Counted from the stretch's first letter, positions 19,885 to 29,173 are shown. The stretch is 64,000 nt of DNA from Flavobacteriales bacterium (GCA_016703105.1 JADJCS010000020.1:317496-381495), one strand, 5' to 3'. Numbers and translations: made by a program. Notes: generated by a model from the sequence alone, not told the origin.

Positions 19885-21314
19885 TGAGAACGCTATGTAC
19901 CCTCGTGATCCTCATGGCCATCGGAACTTCCGCAGCCGGGCAAGAGAGGAACCGCCATTGGTTCTGGCAGCTCGACGTTCGTTTGAGCATAGGGCCTGAT
20001 GGCCCAGCATTGATAACCGGTCCACCCGTCCTGGAAGGTTGGGATGGGCAGGCTTGCATGAGCGATGTGAATGGGGCTCTACAATTCTACAGCGGCAGGG
20101 ATGGTGTACGTAATGCGTCAGGTGCGCATATTCAGGGCAACACGGTTTTCGATGGCATAGAGCAGTTTCGCAATGTCAGCGCCCTACCCTGGCCGGAGAA
20201 CCCAACTCACTATCTTCTCCTAGCTGCGGTGTCCGAGGATCAGAGCTTCGATGAGGCCACGAAGTGGTTGGGATACGTGGACATTGATATGAGCGAGGAC
20301 ACAGGACATGGAGGAATTGTCTCACCTCAGTTCCAGATCCTGGACGATAGCGTTTGCTTCATGAACGTCACCACACCTCATGGTAACGGAAGCGACTACT
20401 GGGTCCTGACGCATAAGCTAGGGTCTGCGGATTTTCATTGCTTCCAGATCGGGGCTCTTGGTCCGGTAAGCGTACCGGTTGTGTCCTCCACCGGGCCAGT
20501 ACTTTCTGATAACCCCTATGTGGTACAGGATGCAAGATTCAGCTATGATGGAGGAATGCTAGCGATGGTGAATAACGGGACCTTTGAACTGTTCACCTTC
20601 AACGATCAGGATGGCACACTTGATTGGGTCTTCACAGAACCCGAAGCTGAGCATATGGTCACTGCTGAGTTCTCGCACTCAGGTCGATATCTGTATGCCA
20701 TTGACCGCGATAGTTTGCGACACATCTATCAGTATGACCTGGTCGACTTGAACCAGGCGGCGATCATGGCTTCAAAGACCTCTGTATTCGAACTGGAGTA
20801 CATCCAGAACGTCCAGGACATCAACACCTATTTACGATTGGCACCTGATCGCCGGATCTACTTCGATCACTTGGACTTTGACGGTGACTCCTCCTTTTTA
20901 TGTGCCATCGATCGGCCAGATACAGCGGGCCTGGCCTGTGACGTACAGTACCAGATGATGGATGTGGCACCGGGTAGTTTCTTCAACCGGACCGCGGTGA
21001 ACCAATGCAAGCGCTACCACGACAGCGGTAACGCGGTGAGCATGGCCGAACAGCAAGCACCGGCCGTGCTTCAGATCTGGCCTACACCTGTGCTAGATGG
21101 TCGTGTTTGGTTGCAAGTGCCTGAGCAGAGAGCTGCGGATGTGGCCCGGATCCATGATGATTCTGGCCGGCTGGTGCGCACGATCCCAATTGGTCGAACT
21201 GTGCCACGATCATTGGATGTGAGCGGTTTGGCGGCTGGCTCCTACACCGTGTCGCTGCTGCACGGCGCGGAAACGGTGGGTACGGGGCGCTTGCTGATCG
21301 CCAGCGGTCGCTGA
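19884..21314 (+). CDS. Secreted beta-propeller-like protein with T9SS type-A sorting domain
   Basis: 476 residues with a signal peptide (MRTLCTLVILMAIGTSAAG). The body resembles the loosely conserved propeller repeats found in many T9SS cargos (DVNGALQFYSGRDGVRN; THYLLLA; ARFSYDGGMLAM; AEFSHSGRYLYAIDRD; RLAPDRRIYF). The last ~80 residues (LQIWPTPV ... DVARIHDDSGRLVRT ... DVSGLAAGSYTVSL) match the type-A T9SS C-terminal sorting domain, so it should reach the cell surface or medium. The first ~1.1 kb is AT-richer than the genome, while the sorting-domain part has the usual high GC, which suggests a transferred or fast-evolving passenger joined to a native tail. Function unknown. Confidence 0.78.
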   Translation: MRTLCTLVILMAIGTSAAGQERNRHWFWQLDVRLSIGPDGPALITGPPVLEGWDGQACMSDVNGALQFYSGRDGVRNASGAHIQGNTVFDGIEQFRNVSALPWPENPTHYLLLAAVSEDQSFDEATKWLGYVDIDMSEDTGHGGIVSPQFQILDDSVCFMNVTTPHGNGSDYWVLTHKLGSADFHCFQIGALGPVSVPVVSSTGPVLSDNPYVVQDARFSYDGGMLAMVNNGTFELFTFNDQDGTLDWVFTEPEAEHMVTAEFSHSGRYLYAIDRDSLRHIYQYDLVDLNQAAIMASKTSVFELEYIQNVQDINTYLRLAPDRRIYFDHLDFDGDSSFLCAIDRPDTAGLACDVQYQMMDVAPGSFFNRTAVNQCKRYHDSGNAVSMAEQQAPAVLQIWPTPVLDGRVWLQVPEQRAADVARIHDDSGRLVRTIPIGRTVPRSLDVSGLAAGSYTVSLLHGAETVGTGRLLIASGR

Positions 21315-21340
21315 ACAGGTTCGCTATTTGAGGGTTGCCA

Positions 21341-22342
21341 CTAGGTCTCGACCAACAGATTGCACCCACGTAGATCGCTGTGGTCGAACCGTCCTAGCAC
21401 TTCGAACGAACCGTCGGCATGCACGCGGCCCAGGTCCTGGGTGCTGAGGAAGGGGCAACTGGCAATGTTGCAGAGATCGATGATGTCGATGCCACCGGTG
21501 CGGCCAGCCGGTAGCGCTGCGAAAGGATCATTGGGGTCGCGCACAGTTACGCGCATCCAGTGCGGGCAGCGGTAGATCCCTTCGCCCTGCGACCAAGCCT
21601 GGCTCAGCAATTCCGTCATGCCATACTCGCTGTGGATATGCTCCACGCCGAACGCGTTCTTTAGGATGCGATGCAGATCCTCGCGGACCAACTCGGGGCG
21701 GCGGCCCTTCATGCCGCCGGTCTCCATGATCACGGTGTTCCCGAGCGGCTGGGGGTGTTGCTCGGCGAGATCCAGAAGTGCGAACGTGACGCCCAGGAGC
21801 AAGGTCTTGTGCCCTTCGACCTCCGAACGGTGGAGCAATTCGGTCACCTCGGCGTATTGGTAGAGGTACATGCCGCTGAGCGGATCGCCGCTGGCCTTCA
21901 CCAGGGCTTCGGCCATGTACACCAGCGAGCTGCCGGGGCGTTCCAGATAGGCGGGGAGAAGGGCGATGATCCGCCAACCGTCCGGATCGCCATAGGCCGA
22001 CTGAAAGGAAGTGAGGAAGGAGCGTTCGTACAGGCCTGGCCATGGCACATGATGGCTGGAGGTGCGATCCGCCGTGGTGCCGCTGCTGGTGAAGGTGATG
22101 GCCGGTGCCAACCCATCGAGCAGCACCGCATGGTTCCGGAAGGCGGAAATGGGAAGGTGGGGGATGGCCTCCACGGTCTTGACCGATGTAGGATCACGGC
22201 CCAAGCCCTTCAGGAATGCACGGTACACCGGGTTGCTGGCGGCGTGCAGGTGAAATAGTTCGAGGGCCAGTGCGTTGAAGTCCTCGTCCGTCCGCACTTG
22301 GAACGGCCTTTCCTGAAGTGCGGTCCACCGATCCTCAGCCAT
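21341..22342 (-). CDS. LuxE/PaaK-like acyl-protein synthetase
   Basis: 333 residues from the ATG at 22342. It has the ANL-superfamily P-loop-like TFTSSGTTADRTSSH at ~84-98, the METGGMKGRR segment at ~206 and the adenylate-binding HSEYGMTELLSQAW at ~236. These are hallmarks of the short LuxE-type acyl-protein synthetases, which activate a fatty acid and carry it as a thioester or ester. There is no lux operon here; the partner and acyl substrate are unknown. It is divergent from the lipoprotein gene at 22380 with 37 bp between starts, and convergent with the T9SS cargo gene. Confidence 0.8.
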   Translation of the reverse strand: MAEDRWTALQERPFQVRTDEDFNALALELFHLHAASNPVYRAFLKGLGRDPTSVKTVEAIPHLPISAFRNHAVLLDGLAPAITFTSSGTTADRTSSHHVPWPGLYERSFLTSFQSAYGDPDGWRIIALLPAYLERPGSSLVYMAEALVKASGDPLSGMYLYQYAEVTELLHRSEVEGHKTLLLGVTFALLDLAEQHPQPLGNTVIMETGGMKGRRPELVREDLHRILKNAFGVEHIHSEYGMTELLSQAWSQGEGIYRCPHWMRVTVRDPNDPFAALPAGRTGGIDIIDLCNIASCPFLSTQDLGRVHADGSFEVLGRFDHSDLRGCNLLVET

Positions 22343-22366
22343 GCGCGGAACAGCCGGTCACAGCCG

Positions 22367-22374
22367 TACTTTTG
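22367..22374 (+). promoter_or_regulatory. -7 promoter element, very close to the start codon
   Basis: TACTTTTG ends 5 nt before the ATG at 22380, or 20 nt before the alternative ATG at 22395. Either the message is leaderless or the second ATG is used. Confidence 0.55.
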
Positions 22375-22379
22375 GGGCG

Positions 22380-22889
22380 ATGAAAGCCTTACCCATGCTG
22401 CGTGCGAAGGTAGCCCTGCTACTACTGGGCGTCGCCATGGTGCTTGGGGCTTGCCTGAAGACGGATGAGTTCCCCGAAGAACCCATCATCCGTTTCAAGG
22501 AGTTCACCACCACGGGAGACTCGGCCGCACTCACCATCTTCTTCACCGATGGCGATGGCGATATCGGATTGGGCCAGGGCGACACCCTGCCACCGTACGA
22601 TACCATGCCGTACGTCTTCAACCTCTTCGTGGAATACGAGGAGTTGCAGAACGGGGTATGGGTGCCGTTCACCGGGTTCACCTTCCCTTTCCTGCATCAG
22701 CGTGTGCCGGTGATCACCCCCACCGGGCAGAACAAGACGTTGGAGGGTGAGATCACGTACCGCTTCACGGATTGGCCCACGATCCCGAACACCCCATGGG
22801 ATACGGTGCGCTACACCGTGAAATTGGTGGATCGGGCCTTGCACGAGAGCAATATCGTGCGCACGGTAGAGATCATCCTGCCGCAATAG
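22380..22889 (+). CDS. Lipoprotein of unknown function
   Basis: 169 residues from the ATG at 22380; the ATG at 22395 would give a more typical signal (MLRAKVALLLLGVAMVLGAC) and sits at a normal distance from the promoter. The lipobox is VLGAC. The mature part contains an acidic DGDGDIGLGQGD stretch and ends in a beta-rich VKLVDRALHESNIV segment, like the short lipoproteins of Bacteroidota whose Ig-like fold carries DGDGD motifs. No function assigned. Faces the Na/Pi transporter gene convergently with a terminator-like hairpin between. Confidence 0.75.
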   Translation: MKALPMLRAKVALLLLGVAMVLGACLKTDEFPEEPIIRFKEFTTTGDSAALTIFFTDGDGDIGLGQGDTLPPYDTMPYVFNLFVEYEELQNGVWVPFTGFTFPFLHQRVPVITPTGQNKTLEGEITYRFTDWPTIPNTPWDTVRYTVKLVDRALHESNIVRTVEIILPQ

Positions 22890-22894
22890 TGGTG

Positions 22895-22913
22895 GTTGAC
22901 CCTGTGGGTCGAC
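22895..22913. terminator. Terminator-like hairpin between convergent genes
   Basis: GTTGACCC-tgt-GGGTCGAC, 8-bp stem with one G-T pair, in the 25-bp gap between the lipoprotein stop and the Na/Pi transporter stop. No U-tract, so intrinsic termination is uncertain. Confidence 0.4.
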
Positions 22914-22914
22914 G

Positions 22915-24600
22915 CTACACTTCGCCGCTCAACGCTTCCGAGACGTTGATCAGGTGGTCGCCCACTTTTTCGCAACTGGCGAAGAGGTCGTTGTACACCA
23001 GACCGCTGCGGATGTTGTAATCGCCGCTCTCGATGCTGCGCAGATGTGCCTTCCGCAATTGATCGCGCAGTTGATTGATCTGTTCCTCCACCATCACGGC
23101 CTCGTCCAGGGAGACCTGTTCGCGTTCGACCTCCAGGTTGCGGTACATCACGCCGAACGCCCGCTCCAGCAGGCCCATCATCTGCTGTAGGTTCTCGCGT
23201 TGCTCGGGGGTGAACCAGAGGCGCTCGTCGAGTTTGCGCTCCATGGCTTTGCTCATCTGGAAGAAGATGTCGCCCACGCGCTCCAGATCGCCCACGATCG
23301 CCAGCATGCCTTGGATCCGGCCGGAGATCTCCTCGTTGCGCACTTCAGTGCTGGTCTTCCCCAAGTATTTACCCACTTCCACTTCGATGCGATCGGTGAT
23401 CTCCTCGTAGCGCGCGATGCGCGCCATCAGTTTCTCGCGTGCGGCACCATCGGTCACCGTGAGCAGATCGCGGGTGAGCTCGAGCATCCGCCCGCAGAGC
23501 TTGGCGAACTTGATGATCTCACGCCGCGCTTCGAGCAAGGAGATCTCCGGGGGCAGCGGAATGTCGGTGTCGATGTATTCCAAACGGTATTCTTCATCGG
23601 CGCGATCGCGGGTGGGCACCATCCAGGTCACCAGGCGTTCCAGGTAGCTCACCAGACCGATGAGCAGGAACATGTTGAGTACGTTGAAGGAGACGTGGAA
23701 AGTGGCCAGGGCATACTTCACCGCAGAGGGTTCGGCGTATGGCGAGACACCCGCGAACCGCTCGATCAGGGCCGCGATGGAAGCGAGGAACGGAGAGAAG
23801 AGCAGCAGCGCCCAAAGCACGCCGATCACCTTGATGGCGAAATGGGCGCGGGCGGCCCGCTTTGCGTAAACGTTGCCTACGAGCGCCGCGAAGTTGGCCG
23901 TGATGGTCGTGCCGATGTTCTCTCCGAGCACAATGGCCGCGGCCATTGGATAGCCGATCACGCCGGTTTCGCACAGTGCCATGGTGAGCGCCAATGCCGC
24001 GCTGGAGCTTTGGATGGCCACCGCCAGCAGGAAGCCGACCAACACGAACAGCAGCACGCTCGCCACACCATGCCCACCCAGATCGCGGAGGAAGGAGAGC
24101 GCATCGGGCGAGAACGCGGGGATATTGCCCCGCAGGAAGTCCAACCCCAGGAAAAGCAGTGCGAAGCCGATGAGGAATTGCGCCAGCGCTTTCAACCGGT
24201 CGTTACGCACGAACATCAGCGGAAAAGCGAGGCCGATGATCGGGATGCACAATTCGGCGAGCGGCACATTGGCGAAGCCCAACACGCTGATCAACAAGGC
24301 CTTCAGCGTGGTGCCGATGTTCGCGCCCATGATCACGCTGATCGCCTGGCGCAGGTTGAGCAGACCGGCGTTCACGAAGCTCACCACCATCACGGTGGTG
24401 GCCGAGGAGTACTGGATCACCGCCGTGATCCCGAGCCCTGTGAGGACGCCTTTCCAACGCGCGCGCGTCATGGCGTTGAGGGCCCGTCGCATGCCGTTGC
24501 CGGCCACCTTCTGAAGGCCCTCGCTCATCACCTTCATGCCATAGATGAAGAGACCGAGCGAGCCCACCAGTTTCAGGAAGGCCAGGATACCGAAGGACAT
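22915..24600 (-). CDS. Na+/phosphate cotransporter (NptA-type) with PhoU-like domain
   Basis: 561 residues. The N-terminal membrane part has about eight to nine helices and the two inverted signature repeats QYSSATTVMV (~62) and QSSSAALALT (~198), with GANIGTT (~93) and GENIGTT (~226). From ~340 onward the protein is a soluble helical PhoU-like region (two bundles; e.g. REIIKFAKLCGRMLELTRDL and QMSKAMERKLDERLW). The family imports inorganic phosphate using the sodium gradient. It is divergent from a PhoR-like kinase; each has its own -7 element in the 147-bp gap. A phosphate-responsive role is inferred. Confidence 0.9.
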   Translation of the reverse strand: MSFGILAFLKLVGSLGLFIYGMKVMSEGLQKVAGNGMRRALNAMTRARWKGVLTGLGITAVIQYSSATTVMVVSFVNAGLLNLRQAISVIMGANIGTTLKALLISVLGFANVPLAELCIPIIGLAFPLMFVRNDRLKALAQFLIGFALLFLGLDFLRGNIPAFSPDALSFLRDLGGHGVASVLLFVLVGFLLAVAIQSSSAALALTMALCETGVIGYPMAAAIVLGENIGTTITANFAALVGNVYAKRAARAHFAIKVIGVLWALLLFSPFLASIAALIERFAGVSPYAEPSAVKYALATFHVSFNVLNMFLLIGLVSYLERLVTWMVPTRDRADEEYRLEYIDTDIPLPPEISLLEARREIIKFAKLCGRMLELTRDLLTVTDGAAREKLMARIARYEEITDRIEVEVGKYLGKTSTEVRNEEISGRIQGMLAIVGDLERVGDIFFQMSKAMERKLDERLWFTPEQRENLQQMMGLLERAFGVMYRNLEVEREQVSLDEAVMVEEQINQLRDQLRKAHLRSIESGDYNIRSGLVYNDLFASCEKVGDHLINVSEALSGEV

Positions 24601-24623
24601 GGGGCGGAGACCGCGAGAGCGGC

Positions 24624-24631
24624 CAAAAGTA
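24624..24631 (-). promoter_or_regulatory. -7 promoter element of the Na/Pi transporter
   Basis: TACTTTTG on the minus strand, 23 nt before the ATG at 24600. Confidence 0.6.
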
Positions 24632-24718
24632 CCCGGGCCCCATCCGGCACCATGTTAACCCCACATTAAATCCCGGACCCCGCCTGCGTTCCAGACCATG
24701 GCAGGCGAAGGCTCCGGA

Positions 24719-24726
24719 TATATTTG
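24719..24726 (+). promoter_or_regulatory. -7 promoter element of the histidine kinase
   Basis: TATATTTG, 21 nt before the ATG at 24748. Confidence 0.6.
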
Positions 24727-24747
24727 GCCGCGATCCGCAGCCGCTCC

Positions 24748-25785
24748 ATGAAGCACATCACCCCCCGCCAGGTCGTTCTGCTCATCGCGGCGGCCGTGGC
24801 GTTGGCGGTGGGGCTCACCGCCTTCCTGGTGGAACAATGGCCGGTCCTGCCCGGTGTTCTTCCGGTATTGGCGGTGGCCGTGGCGGCCTTCCTTGCCACC
24901 TATGCCCTGGCCTCGTATGGTGTGAAGCGCTTCATCCAGGACCGGCTCCGCACCATCTACAAGACCGTACAGGGGCTGCGTGCGAGCGGCGGAGCGCAGG
25001 AGGTGGTGGATCTGGATACCGATGTGCTCGGCAGCGTGAACACCGAGGTGGAGGACTGGGCCAGCGCGCGTCGCAGCGAGATCCTGGAGTTGAAGGAGCG
25101 GGAGAATTTCCGACGGGAGTTCATCGGCAACCTCGCCCATGAACTGAAGACGCCGATCTTCAACATCCAGGGCTACATCCTCACGCTTTTGGAGGGTGGG
25201 CTGGAGGATGAAAAGGTGAACCGGGATTTTCTCAAACGCGCTTCGCACGGGGTGGACCGGTTGATCAAGATCGTAGAGGACCTGGACCTGATCACCAAAT
25301 TGGAGAGCGGCGTGATGGAGCTTTCGTTGCGCCGGAACGCATTGCACGAAGTGGTGAACGAAGCCATCGAGAGCGTCGACATACAAGCTGCGGAGAAGGG
25401 CATCGCCATGCGCAACCAGGTGCCGGACAACGTGGCGGTGCAGGTGGATCGCGACCGGTTGATCCAGGTCTTCGTCAACCTGTTCGTGAACGCCATCAAC
25501 TATGGGCACCAAGGCGGCCATTGCACGGTAGCCGTCGACGACCTGGACGATCGCGTGGTGGTGGAGGTGAGCGACGACGGGATCGGTATCAGCCAGGAGC
25601 ATTTGCCCCGCTTGTTCGAGCGTTTCTATCGCGTGGGCAAGAGCCGAGCGCGGAACGAAGGTGGGAGCGGTCTGGGTCTTGCCATCGTCAAACACATCAT
25701 CGATGCGCATGGGCAGACGATCACGGTGAAAAGCAAGGAAGGTGCGGGCACCTCCTTCGTCTTCACCTTGCGGAAAGTGCGCTGA
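24748..25785 (+). CDS. PhoR-like sensor histidine kinase
   Basis: 345 residues; the ATG at 24748 is preferred over an in-frame TTG at 24724 that lies within the promoter. Two hydrophobic helices (~10-30 and ~33-52) flank almost no periplasmic loop. HisKA follows with the phosphorylated His in NLAHELKTP (~130). HATPase boxes: N box NLFVNAINYG (~244), G1 DDGIGI (~283), F box LFERFYRVG (~295), G2 GSGLGLAI (~308). No response regulator is adjacent. The sequence class and divergent Na/Pi transporter suggest phosphate sensing, but this is inference. Its 3' end overlaps the FG-GAP gene by 23 bp, tail to tail. Confidence 0.88.
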   Translation: MKHITPRQVVLLIAAAVALAVGLTAFLVEQWPVLPGVLPVLAVAVAAFLATYALASYGVKRFIQDRLRTIYKTVQGLRASGGAQEVVDLDTDVLGSVNTEVEDWASARRSEILELKERENFRREFIGNLAHELKTPIFNIQGYILTLLEGGLEDEKVNRDFLKRASHGVDRLIKIVEDLDLITKLESGVMELSLRRNALHEVVNEAIESVDIQAAEKGIAMRNQVPDNVAVQVDRDRLIQVFVNLFVNAINYGHQGGHCTVAVDDLDDRVVVEVSDDGIGISQEHLPRLFERFYRVGKSRARNEGGSGLGLAIVKHIIDAHGQTITVKSKEGAGTSFVFTLRKVR

Positions 25786-28700
25786 GGCCCCGCCCCAAGC
25801 GGAAAGCCTGCGGGCGATCGTTGTTGTTGGCCACCATCACGGTGGGCACGCGATCGGGTCCGGTACGCACGAGCGCGAGGTCTTTCACGTTCCCCCAGGC
25901 GAAGAAGCCGGACCGTGCGATCGTCGTCGGCGCGAAACTGCCTTTGCCATCGCCCAATAGCACGAGGCCGGTGCCCGCATCATAACGCACGGTCTCCACT
26001 TCGGCCCCCCAATGGTTGCCGGCCACAATAAGGTCCAGTCGACCATCGGCGTTCACGTCCATGGGCACGATGCCTTGGATCGGTGCGAGTTGCGCCTGCA
26101 CGGGTAGGTCATGCGTAGTGAACCCGCCACTTCCATCGTTCAGGAACACGGCCGAGCGCATGTGCGTGGCGGTGAGATGCAGCGCCTTCTCCAAACGCTC
26201 CGGCGTGTAGATCGCGCTGAGGTCCGCTTTGGCGAAAGCCTCGTAGGTGGGGAAGCGCTCCATGATCACCGGGCATTGCTGGCTGCTGCACTCGCGGCCG
26301 CGCACAGGCAGTTGCTTGCCTTCCTTCTCCTTCGCGAGCACGATGTCCGAGCGGCCGTTCCCATCCATATCGGCCCAATACACATGCAAGGGATGTTCCG
26401 CATCCGCCTTGAACTTGCTGTTCCATCCGAGGTTGCCCCCCACAAGGTCCACATCGCCATCGCCGTCGAGATCAGCGGCGGTGACCGTGTTCCACCAACC
26501 AGCGGTGTTCGCCAGACCACATTGCGCGGTGATGTTCTCGAAGTGGCCACCGTTGTTCCCGAACACGGTGATCGGCATCCATTCGCCGCTCAGCACAAGG
26601 TCCGGGTCGTGATCGCCATCGATGTCCGCGAAGCGTGCGTCCGTGACCATCCCGGGTCCCATCGCGGTCGGTGCGAGTTGCGGTGTGGCGTCAGCGAAAC
26701 GGCCCTTGCCATCGTTCACCAGCAGATAGGAGCGGGGTGCGAAGGGATAATGCGCCGGGGTCTGTCGACCGCCGAGATAGATGTCCAGGTCCCCATCGTT
26801 GTCGATGTCCGCCACCGCGGCACGTTGTGCGCTGGTGGTCATCGGTGGCAAAGCGTCCATGGCTTCGCTGAAGCGGCCCTGGCCTTCGTTGCGGTAGAGC
26901 CGTTGCGTGAAGAGCGGTGAACGGATATCCTGTTCGTTCGATCCGGCCATCACGAGGAGATCCTGGTCGCCATCGCCATCGGCATCGAGGAAAACAGCAC
27001 CGAGTTGTTCCTGGTCTTTGTGTTGCTCCCAGGGACCGCTTTTCGAAGCGAACGTTCCGGAGGCTTGCTGCAGGAAGAGCGCAGGGGCCGAGCCATGCGC
27101 GCCGCCGATGAAGAGATCATCCGTGCCGTCCCCGTCGGCATCGCCCACGGCGAGCATAGGGCCGTTCTCGCTTTGTTTGTGCGGAAGGAGCACTTCCAGT
27201 TGGAAGTCATCGTAAGCGTCCTCGCGGTGTTGCCAGTTCGTCGGCAGGAGCCCGTCCGCCGAGGCGAAGAAGGGTGTGGGCAAGGCGCGCGGAGCCGGTC
27301 GTTCACCAGCGTCCTCCTGTTTCACGGTCACGAGTTGATCGGCCTTCACATCGCGCAGCAGGGTGTACTTCCCATTGGGCCAGAACACTTCCACAGAGTC
27401 GATCGCGGTCAGCGGTCCAAGCCCGAAGTGGACCACGCTCTCCACGGAACTTTGATAGCCGCGCACGGGGCTCAGCTCCTGGTACTGCACCGTGCCCCCA
27501 TGCCGCAGCACGACGCGTGTGTTCAGTGCCGGTGACTTGCCGTGGCGCAGGTCGAAGCGCACATAATGACGATCGGGATGCTGCTGGCGCGCGCTGTTGG
27601 CATAGACCGATGCCGGTGCGTCGATGTTATTGATCACCAGGTCCAGGTCGCCGTCGTTGTCCAGATCCGCATAGGCCGCTCCGTTGCTGTTCACCGGTTC
27701 GGTGAAGCCCCAGGCCTGTGAGCTGTCGGCGAAGGTGAGCCGCGCGCTGCCTTCTTCGTCGGCGCCGTTGTTGCGGAAGAGATAGTTGTGCAACCGGGAG
27801 GACGGCACCAGGTCAAGGGACTTGTAGAAATCCGCGCCGGTCTTCAACTTTTGATAGACCTGCTGCTGGTAGTCGTTGTTGCGGATGTCGTGCTTGAAGC
27901 CATTGGTCACCATCAGGTCCTTCCAGCCATCGTTGTCCAGGTCGGCGAGCAGCGGCGCCCAACTCCAATCCGTACGGGCCACACCGGCCAGTTGTGCGAT
28001 CTCGCTGAAGGTGCCATTGCCGTTGTTCAACTGAAGGCTGTTCAGCATGTATTGGTGCTGTTGTCCGGAAGCCACAATGGTCCAAAAGGCACGGGGCGAC
28101 ATGCTGCCCATGTTGGTCTTGTTCCGTTGATGGTCATCGGCGGTCATGTCCAGCACCATGATGTCCGGCAGCGCATCGTTGTTCACATCGGCCACGTCAC
28201 AGCCCATGCCGAAGTTGCTCATGTGCCGCGTACGCTCCTTGCTCACTTCGCGAAAGGTGCCGTCGCCCACGTTCGTGTACATGGCGTCGGACACATCGAA
28301 ATCATTCGCGACATAGAGGTCCGGCCGGTCGTCATCGTCCAACTGAGCCGCAGCCAGTCCCAAGCTATAGCTGTAGTCCGTAACACCTGCGCTTCGCGTT
28401 GCGTCGTGGAACCGGCCGCCGTCCTGCACGAAGAGCCGATCGGACGGCGAGGTGCCGTTCGCGATCGCTTCGCGCACCATGCCCACGCTCACATCGCGGA
28501 TGCGGTCCTTCGGGTGGTTGATCACGTACAGGTCCAGATCGCCGTCGCCTTCCAGATCGAAGAAGGCGCCCTGGATGGAATGGCTGGTATCCGCCACACC
28601 CATTGCGTGAGCCGCTTCGCGGAAGGTGAGGTCACCGTTGTTCAGGTAGAGCAGGTTGCGGGTGAGGGCGGTATCGTACGTGGGGCCGCTGCGGCAGACG

Positions 28701-29113
28701 TAGATGTCCTGAAAGCCATCGCCGTTCACATCGGCCATGCTCACGCCCGTGCGCCAGCCGCCAGGATCGCTGCCGATCGCCTTCTCCGTAATGTCCTCGA
28801 ACCGCATCCCGCCCTTGTTCAGGTAGAGCCGGTCGCGCTGTTGGTTGCCGGTGAAGTAGAGGTCCGCGAGACCGTCGTTGTTCACGTCGCCAGCGGCTAC
28901 ACCGCCACCGTTGTAAGCATAGATGTAGGTGAAGTAGTTCACCGAGGGCGATTCCTCGATCGTGTTCGCGAAGGCGATGCCCGTGCTATCCCCAGGAAGC
29001 GAGGTGAAGAGCGGAATATGCGTTCCGGGACCGGTGGCAGTTGGGCCGTCGGTGGAAGAGGTGCCACATGCGGCGAGCAGCAGGAGGAAGGGTAGGACGG
29101 AAGAGGAGCGCAT
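25763..29113 (-). CDS. CRTAC1-like FG-GAP/VCBS repeat lipoprotein, copy 1
   Basis: 1,116 residues with lipobox LLLAAC (mature Cys16). It contains many FG-GAP/VCBS blades with calcium-binding D-x-N/D-x-D-G loops (DVNNDGLADLYFTGN, DLEGDGDLDLYVIN, DLDNDGDLDLVINN, DADGDGDQDLLVM). An ASPIC/UnbV domain lies at ~515-590 (VVLRHGGTVQYQELSPVRG, SVEVFWPNG). Blades before and after it imply two beta-propellers. Such proteins are surface-exposed in Bacteroidota and often accompany SusCD pairs, but none is here. Its closest relative in the window is the next gene; the two share layout and motifs end to end. A TAnnTTTG-like TAACTTCG (29144-29151, minus) lies 30 nt before its ATG. Confidence 0.85.
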   Translation of the reverse strand: MRSSSVLPFLLLLAACGTSSTDGPTATGPGTHIPLFTSLPGDSTGIAFANTIEESPSVNYFTYIYAYNGGGVAAGDVNNDGLADLYFTGNQQRDRLYLNKGGMRFEDITEKAIGSDPGGWRTGVSMADVNGDGFQDIYVCRSGPTYDTALTRNLLYLNNGDLTFREAAHAMGVADTSHSIQGAFFDLEGDGDLDLYVINHPKDRIRDVSVGMVREAIANGTSPSDRLFVQDGGRFHDATRSAGVTDYSYSLGLAAAQLDDDDRPDLYVANDFDVSDAMYTNVGDGTFREVSKERTRHMSNFGMGCDVADVNNDALPDIMVLDMTADDHQRNKTNMGSMSPRAFWTIVASGQQHQYMLNSLQLNNGNGTFSEIAQLAGVARTDWSWAPLLADLDNDGWKDLMVTNGFKHDIRNNDYQQQVYQKLKTGADFYKSLDLVPSSRLHNYLFRNNGADEEGSARLTFADSSQAWGFTEPVNSNGAAYADLDNDGDLDLVINNIDAPASVYANSARQQHPDRHYVRFDLRHGKSPALNTRVVLRHGGTVQYQELSPVRGYQSSVESVVHFGLGPLTAIDSVEVFWPNGKYTLLRDVKADQLVTVKQEDAGERPAPRALPTPFFASADGLLPTNWQHREDAYDDFQLEVLLPHKQSENGPMLAVGDADGDGTDDLFIGGAHGSAPALFLQQASGTFASKSGPWEQHKDQEQLGAVFLDADGDGDQDLLVMAGSNEQDIRSPLFTQRLYRNEGQGRFSEAMDALPPMTTSAQRAAVADIDNDGDLDIYLGGRQTPAHYPFAPRSYLLVNDGKGRFADATPQLAPTAMGPGMVTDARFADIDGDHDPDLVLSGEWMPITVFGNNGGHFENITAQCGLANTAGWWNTVTAADLDGDGDVDLVGGNLGWNSKFKADAEHPLHVYWADMDGNGRSDIVLAKEKEGKQLPVRGRECSSQQCPVIMERFPTYEAFAKADLSAIYTPERLEKALHLTATHMRSAVFLNDGSGGFTTHDLPVQAQLAPIQGIVPMDVNADGRLDLIVAGNHWGAEVETVRYDAGTGLVLLGDGKGSFAPTTIARSGFFAWGNVKDLALVRTGPDRVPTVMVANNNDRPQAFRLGRGLSALSAR

Positions 29114-29173
29114 GGGCTTCGCGGTCGTTGTGACAGCGGCCGACGAAGTTAAACGAGCGCGTCGCGGGCCCGC

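Noticed and set aside
23200..24669. 489-codon plus-strand ORF
   Set aside because: Antisense to the Na/Pi cotransporter; His/Gln/Asp-rich translation typical of shadow frames in this GC-rich genome.
27788..29095. 435-codon plus-strand ORF and other plus-strand ORFs at 29.2-32.4 kb
   Set aside because: Antisense to the FG-GAP lipoprotein genes; Val/His/Ile-rich shadow translations.
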